Virus record (IMG/VR): IMGVR_UViG_3300009104_001680 | Coordinates: 1 to 29,429 of that record | Length of the DNA stretch: 29,429 nucleotides | Origin: a virus | Strand: one strand, 5' to 3' | Shown here: piece by piece, positions 1 to 5,748 of the stretch | How positions within the stretch are numbered: position 1 is the first letter of the stretch | Layout of the letters: each line of letters starts with the position of its first letter | The notes under the pieces: generated by a model | Told to the model about the DNA's origin: nothing | Seen by the model: only the letters and a program-made list of their open reading frames with translations | The model's database searches: none | Translations under genes and position numbers: made by a program

Positions 1-204
1 TCACGACCTGAAGGTGTTACACTGTCAGACGATATTCTGAAAAGGAATTTTCTGATTAGCCTAAAGCGCGACATTAAAAAATCATTGGCATGGATTCGCT
101 CTCATGCGGTAATGTTTGACGATAATGCTAACGTTCGTTACACTATGCAAAACGAACTAATAAAAGCATATAATCCCGCTCAATATAATAAGAGGTTCGC
201 ATGA
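1..204 (+). CDS. C-terminal end of an unknown protein (partial)
   Basis: The frame is open from base 1 to a TGA at 202-204, giving the last 67 residues of a protein that begins outside the window. I do not recognise it. The tail is basic and mostly helical in character (around KRNFLISLKRDIKKSL), with no Cys cluster or membrane segment. The stop overlaps the ATG of the next gene (ATGA at 201-204), so the two are probably translationally coupled and share an operon with the polyphosphate kinase. Function unknown. Confidence 0.6.
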   Translation, partial: SRPEGVTLSDDILKRNFLISLKRDIKKSLAWIRSHAVMFDDNANVRYTMQNELIKAYNPAQYNKRFA

Positions 205-809
205 AAAAATTACAAGCAAAATTGAACGAATTGGCAGAAGCCAATACCCGCAAAATCGCGGTTGTGTTAGAGGGTCGAGATACTGCTGGTAAATCTCGCA
301 CAATTCGCACTGTTACGGAATACTTGAATCCGCAATGGTATTCGATTGTTCCATCCACTAAACCATCCGTTTCTGCAATGGCGAATTGGTGGCAATGGTG
401 GAATGGCAAAATGCCCGCTTTTAGTCAAATCGTTTTCTACGATAGAAGCTGGTATTCTCGTGCGATGGTTCAAAAAATCAATGGCTGGTGCTCTGAAAAC
501 CAATACAAAGCATTTTTGGACAGATACAAGCACTATGAAAACGAGGTTCACCATGATACCCGTTTTATCAAATTCTGGTTATCAATTTCTGAGGTTGAAC
601 AGAAAGCGCGAATAGAAGCGCGAAAAAAATCACCCCTAACATATTGGAAATTTTCCGAAAATGACGAAAACGCATTATCACACTATGACAGAATGACATT
701 GCTAAAAGAAAAGGTTGTTGGTGCTGACTGGATTGTGGTAGACTACAACAATAAACAAATCGGAATTGAAAACTTTTTAACTAAACTCATCGAGGAAATC
801 GAAAAATGA
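201..809 (+). CDS. PPK2-family polyphosphate kinase
   Basis: This 202-residue protein matches the polyphosphate kinase 2 family, which transfers phosphate between polyphosphate and nucleotides, usually in the direction that makes NDP/NTP from polyP. Visible motifs are a Walker A loop EGRDTAGKSRTI (about residues 24-35), a Walker B-type segment FYDRSWYSR (79-87) and a basic lid with the family's PLTYWKFSENDE-like segment (about 144-156). It is shorter than typical single-domain PPK2 proteins (about 230-300 aa), mainly at the N-terminus. The ATG overlaps the upstream stop, AAGAGG lies just upstream, and the 3' end overlaps the next ATG (ATGA, 806-809). In a phage it could recharge nucleotide pools from host polyP; that role and the class of acceptor are inference. 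Confidence 0.85.
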   Translation: MKKLQAKLNELAEANTRKIAVVLEGRDTAGKSRTIRTVTEYLNPQWYSIVPSTKPSVSAMANWWQWWNGKMPAFSQIVFYDRSWYSRAMVQKINGWCSENQYKAFLDRYKHYENEVHHDTRFIKFWLSISEVEQKARIEARKKSPLTYWKFSENDENALSHYDRMTLLKEKVVGADWIVVDYNNKQIGIENFLTKLIEEIEK

Positions 810-1369
810 AAATGCTTAAATCTACTGACTCACCAAACGAAATTGACGGCTCACCGTTTGACGATTTTGGTTTTAACTATCTTTGGAGACTTCACCATTT
901 AGAAAATTATGTACCAGCATTTTCTAACATGAATATTATCAAAAACGGCTTTGCAAAATATTGCCGCTCTGGTGGATTCTCTGGCGTTGAGGCTCGCATC
1001 ATAGAAACGCTAAAAGGTATAGAGGAATCTTTTGAAATTCCACGAGGCTCACTTGAAGCGGAATTGTTGGCGCTGACTACTGGCACGTTTAACGAGACAC
1101 TATCAAGCGAACAATTTTTTCATAAGAAAAATAAATCATGGCGGCTCGCTGGTTTGTTCCGCGATTTAAAAGCGAAAAATCAGAAACCCGTTGGCGGCCA
1201 TTCCGAATTTTTCAATATGCAAAATAAAAACGCTAAAGCGAAATTCGCAAATGCACAAAGACAGACGAACAAAAAAATCGGCTTGGACACTGTGACTTGG
1301 AAACGTGAAAACAATATTCACGGTTGCCCGACACCGTTAGAAAATCCTGACGAAATTGGGTACGCCTAA
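806..1369 (+). CDS. unknown protein of 187 aa
   Basis: Starts at an ATG overlapping the stop of the polyphosphate kinase gene and ends with TAA at 1367-1369, one base before the parS palindrome at 1370. The protein is basic in its C-terminal half (repeated Lys/Asn/Ala around residues 125-160) and acidic at the N-terminus. No family is recognised, and there is no signal peptide, membrane segment or zinc motif. The Lys-rich tail could bind nucleic acid. Being the last gene before the parS/repeat block, it may be a partner of that locus, but nothing in the sequence proves this. Confidence 0.6.
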   Translation: MKMLKSTDSPNEIDGSPFDDFGFNYLWRLHHLENYVPAFSNMNIIKNGFAKYCRSGGFSGVEARIIETLKGIEESFEIPRGSLEAELLALTTGTFNETLSSEQFFHKKNKSWRLAGLFRDLKAKNQKPVGGHSEFFNMQNKNAKAKFANAQRQTNKKIGLDTVTWKRENNIHGCPTPLENPDEIGYA

Positions 1370-1385
1370 TGTTTCACGTGAAACA
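1370..1385. promoter_or_regulatory. parS: perfect parS-type palindrome (ParB/Spo0J binding site)
   Basis: The 16-mer TGTTTCACGTGAAACA is a perfect palindrome and matches the conserved bacterial chromosomal parS consensus at every position. It begins right after the TAA of the preceding gene. parS is the loading site of the CTP-dependent clamp ParB in chromosome and plasmid segregation. No ParA or ParB gene lies in this window, so the reader protein would be the host ParB or a phage gene elsewhere. Binding itself is not shown by sequence. Confidence 0.8.
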
Positions 1386-1428
1386 CGGGCGGCACCCCAC
1401 CGCCCGCCAATTTTGGCGCGCGGGCGCC
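1386..1428. terminator. GC-rich hairpins after the parS site
   Basis: CGGGCGG (1386-1392) pairs with CCGCCCG (1400-1406) around a 7-nt loop and is followed by CCAATTTT. A second hairpin GGCGC/GCGCC spans 1415-1428. The first could terminate rightward transcription from the polyphosphate kinase operon, but its T-tract is short, so the hairpins could instead be DNA structures of the repeat block. Confidence 0.35.
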
Positions 1429-1465
1429 AGTGGGAAAGCGATGTGGTAAACCGATGGTGTTGCTC

Positions 1466-1500
1466 GCGCCATTATAAGTGCAAAACCTAAGAATGTCAAG
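1466..1500 (+). repeat. iteron-like repeat copy 1
   Basis: A 35-bp unit starting GCGCCATTATAAGTGCAAAA and ending AATGTCAAG. It matches the copies at 1549 and 1663 in the order GCGCCA, GTGCAAAA, (T/G)AAGAA-like block and GTCAAG, and is followed by a T-run as in the other copies. Confidence 0.65.
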
Positions 1501-1548
1501 TCTTTTTTTCACCATTGGAGCAAATAAATTCAAACCAACAAGTCTCCT

Positions 1549-1583
1549 GCGCCATAATAAGTGCAAAAGCTAAGAAAGTCAAG
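1549..1583 (+). repeat. iteron-like repeat copy 2
   Basis: Unit GCGCCATAATAAGTGCAAAA... ending GTCAAG. It starts 83 bp after copy 1, and homology with copy 3 continues downstream through AGTTTTTGCGGG. Confidence 0.65.
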
Positions 1584-1633
1584 AAGTTTTTGCGGGTGTG
1601 GTGCAAATTATTCCAAAACACGCAGGTCTTCCT

Positions 1634-1658
1634 GCGCCAGAGTGCAAAACCTACCCGT
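1634..1658 (+). repeat. partial iteron-like repeat
   Basis: A shortened unit, GCGCCAG followed directly by AGTGCAAAACCTA, lacking the middle ATAATA-like bases and the GTCAAG end. It is probably a degenerate copy. Confidence 0.45.
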
Positions 1659-1662
1659 CCCC

Positions 1663-1697
1663 GCGCCAGTATACGTGCAAAAGCGACGAATGTCAAG
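1663..1697 (+). repeat. iteron-like repeat copy 3
   Basis: Unit GCGCCAGTATACGTGCAAAA... ending ATGTCAAG. It continues with AAATTTTTGCGGGG, matching the downstream flank of copy 2. Confidence 0.65.
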
Positions 1698-1867
1698 AAA
1701 TTTTTGCGGGGTCGCGGGAAATTAGCGCAAATAGCGGAAGTCTCCTCATCCCCGCCGCAAATTGAAGAAAATTGCAGGAAATTAGCTAAAAATCCTTGAC
1801 ATTACGACCCCGCGCGCGGCCCCCCGGAATTCCCTTGCGTTATTTGCACGATTGGGGGCAATTTTAG

Positions 1868-1896
1868 TTGACAACGGATTTAAATGCTGATATAAT
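1868..1896 (+). promoter_or_regulatory. sigma70 promoter, leaderless output
   Basis: TTGACA (1868-1873), 17-bp spacer and TATAAT (1891-1896). The predicted start of transcription falls on the A of the ATG at 1903, so the mRNA would be leaderless. Confidence 0.8.
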
Positions 1897-1902
1897 ACAC
1901 GC

Positions 1903-2088
1903 ATGAAAAAAATGGAAAAGCAAATGACAATGAATCAGTTTGACTTGCTCCTTATGCACGGTGGCATGATGCACGACGGTTTGTCTTCGGACGAAGCTAT
2001 TGCAGCCATCATGATTATGGAAGAGCCTGCTGAGGATATTGCATGGCTCATCAAAAGAGTCAAAGGTAAAGGTAATGAAGCTAAGTAA
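1903..2088 (+). CDS. small acidic Met-rich protein, unknown
   Basis: A 61-residue protein rich in Met, Asp and Glu, with a basic end (KRVKGKGNEAK). I do not recognise a family. It is the first gene after the non-coding block and heads a transcript running through the next two genes. The ATG sits six bases after the -10 box, so translation would start on a leaderless message; internal in-frame ATGs at 1912, 1924 and 1930 are alternatives, the one at 1924 having GGAAAAG upstream. It overlaps the following gene by 14 nt. Confidence 0.65.
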   Translation: MKKMEKQMTMNQFDLLLMHGGMMHDGLSSDEAIAAIMIMEEPAEDIAWLIKRVKGKGNEAK

Positions 2089-2311
2089 AGACGAAGTAGC
2101 CTTTGCTACAGAAGTAGTACGTAAGCTAATAATATCTAACATGAAGGATGACAGCCCTTTGCATCCAAAAGTTGCACGGGCTGAACTTACAGAACTGATA
2201 CTTATTGGTGAAGATTTAATGAATGACGCAGGGTGGGATGCTACCGACAACCCTTGTGAATTTAAGGTAGGAAATATTTGGAAAGGAAGGAAAAGATTTG
2301 TACAACGCTAA
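2075..2311 (+). CDS. hypothetical phage protein, 78 aa
   Basis: The start at 2075 (MKLSKDEV...) is chosen over an earlier in-frame ATG because AAAGGTAAAGG lies just upstream and the start overlaps the end of the preceding gene. The product is a soluble, mixed-charge, mainly helical protein (KLSKDEVAFATEVVRKLI...) without recognised motifs. It belongs to the early transcript from the promoter at 1868. The 3' end overlaps the TTG start of the metallopeptidase-like gene. Function unknown. Confidence 0.65.
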   Translation: MKLSKDEVAFATEVVRKLIISNMKDDSPLHPKVARAELTELILIGEDLMNDAGWDATDNPCEFKVGNIWKGRKRFVQR

Positions 2312-2732
2312 AGTAAAAAAGGGTTATTGGCCGAAAGGTAGGCAGCGCATGGTTATGCGGGCTGTTGCCTTTGCCCTTAACGAACTAAAGCTCCATGAGG
2401 AGGTTAGGGCGTATCCTTTAGAAGTCATCATGACTAAGTTCAGTGGTGACTACTACGGCGATTCTTGGATGCACGAAACAGGCTATGAAATACGCTTGAA
2501 CAGCCGATTTAACAACAAGCGGGTAGCCCAAAGCATATTCCATGAAATGACTCATGTAAAGCAGTTTGCTTTCGATGGGTTAGAGTTAGGCAGTCGTACC
2601 GACAAGTTCCGTGGTAAGAAGTACCGACGTGTGGATTACTGGGACGCTCCATGGGAGGTAGAGGCTAGAAAAATGGAGAAAAAATTACTACGAAAATGGA
2701 AAAAAATTGTTGACACGACACCTTACTTTTGA
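2298..2732 (+). CDS. predicted zinc metallopeptidase-like protein
   Basis: A 144-residue protein with an HExxHxxQ zinc-binding motif (FHEMTHVKQ, about residues 81-89) and a downstream Glu in PWEVEARKME (about 119-128) that could be the third ligand, an arrangement like SprT-like and related phage metallopeptidases. There is no signal peptide, so it should act in the cytoplasm. TTG is the start, with GGAAGGAAAAGA as ribosome binding site. The C-terminal coding end overlaps the next promoter. The substrate is unknown, and activity is inferred from the motif alone. Confidence 0.65.
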   Translation: MYNAKVKKGYWPKGRQRMVMRAVAFALNELKLHEEVRAYPLEVIMTKFSGDYYGDSWMHETGYEIRLNSRFNNKRVAQSIFHEMTHVKQFAFDGLELGSRTDKFRGKKYRRVDYWDAPWEVEARKMEKKLLRKWKKIVDTTPYF

Positions 2733-2738
2733 TATAAT
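2710..2738 (+). promoter_or_regulatory. sigma70 promoter
   Basis: TTGACA (2710-2715), 17-bp spacer and TATAAT (2733-2738), overlapping the end of the metallopeptidase-like gene. It gives a leader of about 40 nt with GGGAGA before the ATG at 2787. Confidence 0.85.
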
Positions 2739-2786
2739 ACTTGTATTGAAATTGAGAACAACTTAAAATTTTTCGGGAGAAAAAAT

Positions 2787-3104
2787 ATGAAAGCTACAGC
2801 AACCCAGTCAAGCAACTACCCTCAGGAAGTTATTGACAGCATGGTTTCAGCTTATGAAGCCGCCCCTACTCGCACGACTGTTAATGCTTTAGCAGCCGAG
2901 TTTGACAAGACTGAGCGATCTGTTATCGCTAAACTGTCTGCCCTTGGTGTCTACGTTGCACAGCCAAAAGCTGCTAAGCGTCCGCCTCAGGTTCGCAAAG
3001 CTGACCTTGTTGCTGAAATCGAATCAGCTCTTGGTGTAGAGTTTGTAAGCCTTAACAAAGCAGGCTTTGCTGATCTACAGAAGCTGCTCGCAGCAGTATC
3101 GTAA
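2787..3104 (+). CDS. small HTH DNA-binding protein with shared C-terminal domain (paralog A)
   Basis: A 105-residue protein in two parts. Residues about 15-56 form a helix-turn-helix-like unit (APTRTTVNALAAEFDKTERS, then VIAKLSALGVYV). A basic linker follows, then a C-terminal helical domain of about 35 residues (KADLVAEIESALG..., LQKLLAAVS). The same two-part design recurs in the genes at 3910 and 15704, and the HTH unit recurs four times in the gene at 18610. Codons are less AT-rich than the neighbours, suggesting high expression. It is likely a phage regulator or DNA-coating protein; target unknown. The transcript probably continues into the structured region ending at 3440. Confidence 0.75.
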   Translation: MKATATQSSNYPQEVIDSMVSAYEAAPTRTTVNALAAEFDKTERSVIAKLSALGVYVAQPKAAKRPPQVRKADLVAEIESALGVEFVSLNKAGFADLQKLLAAVS

Positions 3105-3440
3105 TCAGAATGAGTTGGCCGTCTCGCTAATAAAACGGCCACGAGGAGGTTGGAGCGGTACCTCGTAAACAAAAAAAATCGTCCACGAGGGTTTGGGTGA
3201 CTCTCATAAAAAAAATCGCCCTAGCTAGCATCGTACTGCTAACCACAAGGACTCGGCGTATACAGCCGGGCGTCTTGTCCAAGCCCAAGACGATAAAAGG
3301 TGGCGCTTTGGGGTTGCACTCTACAGCATTCCAAAATAGGCGTAGAGGGAGTGGTTGGGACTCCGAAACTCGACCGCGTAAGTCACGTGAAGACCAGTAT
3401 GGAAACATATGCAATTAACCCTGCGTACGCGGGGTTTTTT
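3105..3440 (+). ncRNA. candidate structured RNA or long structured 3' UTR
   Basis: This gene-free stretch is visibly less AT-rich than its surroundings and is full of short inverted pairs: GGCCGT/ACGGCC (3117-3122, 3135-3140), ACGAGG/CCTCGT (3141-3146, 3161-3166), CGTCTT/AAGACG (3271-3276, 3287-3292), CTCTAC/GTAGAG (3319-3324, 3342-3347) and GGTTG/CGACC (3353-3357, 3371-3375). CCTCGT at 3161 can also pair with ACGAGG at 3185-3190, so two hairpins exclude each other. CCACGAGG occurs twice (3139, 3183) with a variant CCACAAGG at 3243. It ends in a strong terminator. It lies downstream of the 2710 promoter. An alternative is the 3197-3418 reading frame, which I think less likely. No known RNA class is recognised. 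Confidence 0.45.
3419..3440 (+). terminator. intrinsic terminator
   Basis: CCCTGCG (3419-3425) pairs with CGCGGGG (3428-3434) and is followed by six T residues (3435-3440). It closes the transcript that begins at the 2710 promoter. Confidence 0.85.
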
Positions 3441-3462
3441 GTGTGCATAATCAAAATAATTC

Positions 3463-3491
3463 TTGACATTTTTGTTGAAAGATGAGATAAT
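3463..3491 (+). promoter_or_regulatory. sigma70 promoter
   Basis: TTGACA (3463-3468), 17-bp spacer and GATAAT (3486-3491), with a leader of about 30 nt and GGAG before the ATG at 3531. Confidence 0.75.
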
Positions 3492-3530
3492 ATGTAAGGA
3501 TGAAATTTTAAGGTGAAAAAGGAGAACTTT

Positions 3531-3923
3531 ATGAGTGATAACGTGATTGAATTTCCTAAACCTTTTGATAGTAGTAGCTTAGTGGATCAGATGCATGGTT
3601 TACAGGTAGAATTAAGCGAAAACTATCAAAAGATAATGGAAAATTACATGCTTAGTAGAGCTTTAGAGCTAGAAAGCACAAATTTACAAAAAAGATACGA
3701 TTCAATACTGATGCGGTATGCTGAAATCGTAGGGCACGAAAATATCCCAGTAGGATTAATAGAGTACTCAACCCATATCGTCTCTAAAGAGGACGACGAA
3801 ATTACTATGATTAAAAAGGAGGGTTTGGACGAGCAGCTTGATATTCTTCAGGCTAATGTCAGAAAAACTATGGATGAACTAGCAACTTATTTGCAGGAAA
3901 TGAATAAAGATGAACTACAGTGA
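3531..3923 (+). CDS. hypothetical phage protein, 130 aa
   Basis: Start 3531 (MSDNVIEFPKPF) is preferred to the in-frame ATG at 3513 because AAAGGAG lies at good spacing upstream. The protein is acidic and strongly helical, with probable coiled coil over most of its length (VDQMHGLQVELSENYQKI..., ...LQANVRKTMDELATYLQEM). The N-terminal SDNVIEFP pattern is common in phage proteins of unknown role. It is co-transcribed with the HTH and MazG-like genes, overlapping the former by 14 nt. Function unknown. Confidence 0.7.
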   Translation: MSDNVIEFPKPFDSSSLVDQMHGLQVELSENYQKIMENYMLSRALELESTNLQKRYDSILMRYAEIVGHENIPVGLIEYSTHIVSKEDDEITMIKKEGLDEQLDILQANVRKTMDELATYLQEMNKDELQ

Positions 3924-4230
3924 GGTACAAACTAAGTATATAATCGAAGAATATTCTAGCGCCCCTAACCGAGAAACAGTAGAAAGGCTAGCGGGTGAAT
4001 TAGAGAAAACTATTAAATCAGTAATCGGCAAACTATCACGCGAAGGCGTGTACCGCCGAGAGGTTTATAAAACGAAAACGGGTGAGAATCCGATTACTAA
4101 AAAAGAAATTGTAATCGAAATAGCAGACGCTTTAGGGATTAACGAAGAATCGCTACTGGGTCTCGACAAAGCGCCTAAAAACACATTGAAATTACTGGAG
4201 GCAAGTATTAAGTGTTCAATATCTACGTGA
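3910..4230 (+). CDS. small HTH DNA-binding protein with shared C-terminal domain (paralog B)
   Basis: A 106-residue paralog of the 2787 gene. The HTH-like unit lies at about residues 17-50 (APNRETVERLAGELEKTIKS, VIGKLSREGVYRREVY), followed by the C-terminal domain (KKEIVIEIADALGI..., LKLLEAS) at about 67-98. It ends with an extra KCSIST because it runs 19 nt into the MazG-like gene. The start overlaps the upstream stop. It is likely a DNA-binding regulator that could compete with or dimerise with its paralogs; this is inference from shared architecture. Confidence 0.7.
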   Translation: MNYSEVQTKYIIEEYSSAPNRETVERLAGELEKTIKSVIGKLSREGVYRREVYKTKTGENPITKKEIVIEIADALGINEESLLGLDKAPKNTLKLLEASIKCSIST

Positions 4231-4445
4231 AGTTAATGGAAGAATGCGCTGAAGTGATTCACGCAAGTAGTAAAGTCTTAAAGCGGGGTCGCCACGGGGT
4301 TGAGAAGCAGTATTTATCCGAAGAAGTTGGAGACTTACAAGCAATTATTGGATTAATGATTGACCAAGGACTAATCGATATGCAGACAGCTAGAAGGAAG
4401 AAAAATTCCACTGAAAATAAATACAGGAACCTAAAAGATGGATGA
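4212..4445 (+). CDS. MazG-like nucleotide pyrophosphohydrolase (short)
   Basis: A 77-residue protein with the metal-binding helices of the all-alpha NTP pyrophosphatase family: LMEECAEVIHASSK (EExxE) and YLSEEVGDLQAI (ExxD). Such enzymes hydrolyse (d)NTPs to monophosphate and pyrophosphate; the substrate cannot be read from sequence. The start is GTG, with GGAGG ten bases upstream. It follows the HTH gene with a short overlap and itself overlaps the next tiny gene. It is one of three genes in the window related to nucleotide pyrophosphohydrolases. Confidence 0.7.
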   Translation: MFNIYVKLMEECAEVIHASSKVLKRGRHGVEKQYLSEEVGDLQAIIGLMIDQGLIDMQTARRKKNSTENKYRNLKDG

Positions 4446-4539
4446 TTTCCTACAACAATTCCTAAAAACACTGACCCTAATCACAATCTACGTGATATTT
4501 CCCTTAATTTTATGGAGTATTTTCCTTTCCTTCTTTTAA
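4438..4539 (+). CDS. 33-aa membrane peptide
   Basis: A short ORF, MDDFLQQFLKTLTLITIYVI..., with one hydrophobic segment covering nearly all of residues 11-33. Its ATG lies inside the end of the MazG-like gene, indicating translational coupling. It could be a small inner-membrane peptide; it is too short to assign, and coding status rests on the tight overlap and the hydrophobic composition. Confidence 0.45.
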   Translation: MDDFLQQFLKTLTLITIYVIFPLILWSIFLSFF

Positions 4540-4968
4540 AAAAATTTTTCAAATTGCACAAAATTAGGACGAAGTTGTACTTAAATATTTACAGACCCCT
4601 TAAGTCGTAACGGTGTTATTAAATTATCGGGGTCATTATAGTTGATCAAACTTCGTTAACAATTTAATACCTTATTTTTGGGATTATGCTTACTCTACAT
4701 CACTTTCAATAATATTATGGGTTTGGAGATGGAATCTCCTTTAATTCCGATTCCACTCCAAGCGCATAAATATTTCAAACTATTTCGTAAGCATTGAGTT
4801 GTAACAATCTTGATTGATCTCATTTATCATCAATTTGAGTATTATTTTATCACACTTTTTGGCATAACACAAGTTTTATTTTTGAGTAGGTAAATGAAAT
4901 TGCTGATTTCTACGCGTTTAAGCAAACTAAAAAATGTTCTATTTTTATAGAATAGGTGAAAAAAGTTC
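4540..4968. other. intergenic region with inverted repeats, no gene seen
   Basis: About 430 bases without a credible ORF on either strand. It holds several paired elements: ACGAAGTT near 4570 and AACTTCGT near 4650 enclose GACCCC/GGGGTC, giving a possible long-range nested stem. A near-perfect 13-bp hairpin with one bulged A lies at 4723-4761 (TTGGAG+TGGAATC with GATTCCA+CTCCAA). Further AT-rich stretches run to the promoter at 4969. It could be an RNA element or an origin. Confidence 0.4.
4723..4761. other. long imperfect hairpin
   Basis: TTGGAG (4723-4728), a bulged A, and TGGAATC (4730-4736) pair with GATTCCA (4749-4755) and CTCCAA (4756-4761) around a 12-nt loop. There is no T-tract, so it is not a typical terminator. 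Confidence 0.6.
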
Positions 4969-4998
4969 TTGACTTTTATCCTTTGGCGATGGTATAAT
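4969..4998 (+). promoter_or_regulatory. sigma70 promoter, leaderless output
   Basis: TTGACT (4969-4974), 18-bp spacer and TATAAT (4993-4998). The ATG at 5006 is seven bases after the -10, at or within one base of the predicted transcription start. Confidence 0.75.
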
Positions 4999-5005
4999 AC
5001 GCAGT

Positions 5006-5143
5006 ATGAAAAAATCAAGAAACAAAACACGCGCTCATTTTATCCTCTTTGCCGAGGACACGCCTTTTCGTTCTAGAAAAGAGGTGGATCGGAAGAAGAG
5101 AAATAAGCGTGGTTATTCTAAACACAAAGTGAGGTATGTATAA
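5006..5143 (+). CDS. 45-aa very basic protein
   Basis: The peptide begins MKKSRNKTRAHFILF and continues with Arg/Lys-rich segments (RSRKEVDRKKRNKRGYSKHK). The strong positive charge suggests nucleic acid or ribosome binding. It is translated from the first bases of its transcript with no ribosome binding site. It ends in TAATG, shared with the next start. No family is recognised. Confidence 0.55.
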   Translation: MKKSRNKTRAHFILFAEDTPFRSRKEVDRKKRNKRGYSKHKVRYV

Positions 5144-5322
5144 TGAGATTATTCGTGATACTATTTTTGCTAGGTGGCTGTGCGGGTAGTTTACCCTCAG
5201 AAGACCCTTGCATAACATGGATGCACGATGTGTGCCACTGTAGAGCGAACAACAACAAAACTGTATGGTGGCCTGAACCCACTAATTGGGAGAGAGTAGT
5301 CGAGGCTTGCAGAAGCCTGTGA
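5143..5322 (+). CDS. small lipoprotein, 59 aa
   Basis: The N-terminus MRLFVILFLLGGCAGS is a signal peptide with a clear lipobox (LGG before Cys13), so the mature protein should be lipid-anchored in the envelope. The mature part has four more Cys (CITWMHDVCHC..., ACRSL), which could form disulfides in the periplasm. The start overlaps the preceding stop (TAATG) and the end overlaps the next GTG start. It could be an accessory lysis or superinfection-exclusion lipoprotein; no family recognised. Confidence 0.65.
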   Translation: MRLFVILFLLGGCAGSLPSEDPCITWMHDVCHCRANNNKTVWWPEPTNWERVVEACRSL

Positions 5323-5522
5323 GTGCTATAGAAGGAATAACCGCCACAGCCGCTGCTATGCCTAAGTCTTATGGACAGAAGCAAGTAGTAACTCGTGTGT
5401 ACGATTCTGATAGAGATGGGATGCTCAAGGTAGTTCAAGACGTTTACTTAACGACTGTGTACGATTCTAGTGGTAAAATAAGTCAAGTTACTACCGCGCA
5501 TACTGTAGACTATTTAGTATAG
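5319..5522 (+). CDS. hypothetical protein, 67 aa
   Basis: The GTG at 5319 overlaps the TGA of the lipoprotein gene (GTGA), which decides this start over the longer frame from 5286. The protein has an Ala/Thr-rich N-terminus and then beta-strand-like segments (QKQVVTRVYDSDRDGML, QDVYLTTVYDSSGKISQVTT). The repeated VYDS hints at a small beta-hairpin repeat. Function unknown. Confidence 0.55.
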   Translation: MSAIEGITATAAAMPKSYGQKQVVTRVYDSDRDGMLKVVQDVYLTTVYDSSGKISQVTTAHTVDYLV

Positions 5523-5530
5523 GAACGAAA

Positions 5531-5746
5531 ATGAAACACAATGTCGTGATAGACGGTGATGCAGTTGATAGAATTGTAGCCAAAGAAATGGATTATGAAA
5601 TTGATAGACTAATCCGAGTCTTAAAATGGCGAAGAAAAGGTAGTCAAGGTGGAATTTTCCATCATGACGCAGATAAAGACTGTGCTGAAATTAAACGCCA
5701 CATTTCAGCATTTTCAACAGTAAAGGCGTACTTTAGTGAGGAGTAA
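5531..5746 (+). CDS. hypothetical phage protein, 71 aa
   Basis: Begins MKHNVVIDGDAVDRIVAKEM; the GDAVDRIV-type opening followed by a long helix is a pattern I associate with conserved hypothetical proteins of T4-like phages. It is soluble, with HHDADKDCAEIKRH in the C-terminal half. GGAACG lies shortly upstream. Function unknown. Confidence 0.6.
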   Translation: MKHNVVIDGDAVDRIVAKEMDYEIDRLIRVLKWRRKGSQGGIFHHDADKDCAEIKRHISAFSTVKAYFSEE

Positions 5747-5748
5747 AA

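Larger units (their letters stand above)
1429..1867. other. non-coding block with iteron-like repeats
   Basis: No convincing gene occurs between 1370 and 1902; the short ORFs run through the repeats and have biased, low-complexity translations. The block contains the repeats listed separately, further copies of GTGCAAA, GCGCAAAT and GGAAATTAGC, and a GC-rich patch at 1808-1827. It could be a replication origin, a partition locus or a packaging/terminal region. A TTGACA at 1797-1802 has no matching -10. Confidence 0.5.

Noticed and set aside
1466-1697. CRISPR-like array
   Set aside because: Repeats are imperfect, spacing is irregular (83, 85, 29 bp), flanks are also repeated, and no cas gene is present.
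1515-1799. 94-codon ORF through the repeat block
   Set aside because: Its translation simply repeats the iteron-like units and has no ribosome binding site or coupling to neighbours.
1797-1802. TTGACA promoter element
   Set aside because: No -10 box at suitable distance; a GC-rich patch follows.
3361-3385. Hammerhead ribozyme core (CCGAAAC)
   Set aside because: No CTGATGA element or matching stems nearby.
3197-3418. Open frame of 73 codons inside the structured RNA region (open upstream to 3134)
   Set aside because: GTG start with no ribosome binding site, coincides with helices on both arms, and overlaps no neighbouring gene. The C-terminal part looks somewhat protein-like, so it is kept as an alternative in the RNA entry rather than annotated.
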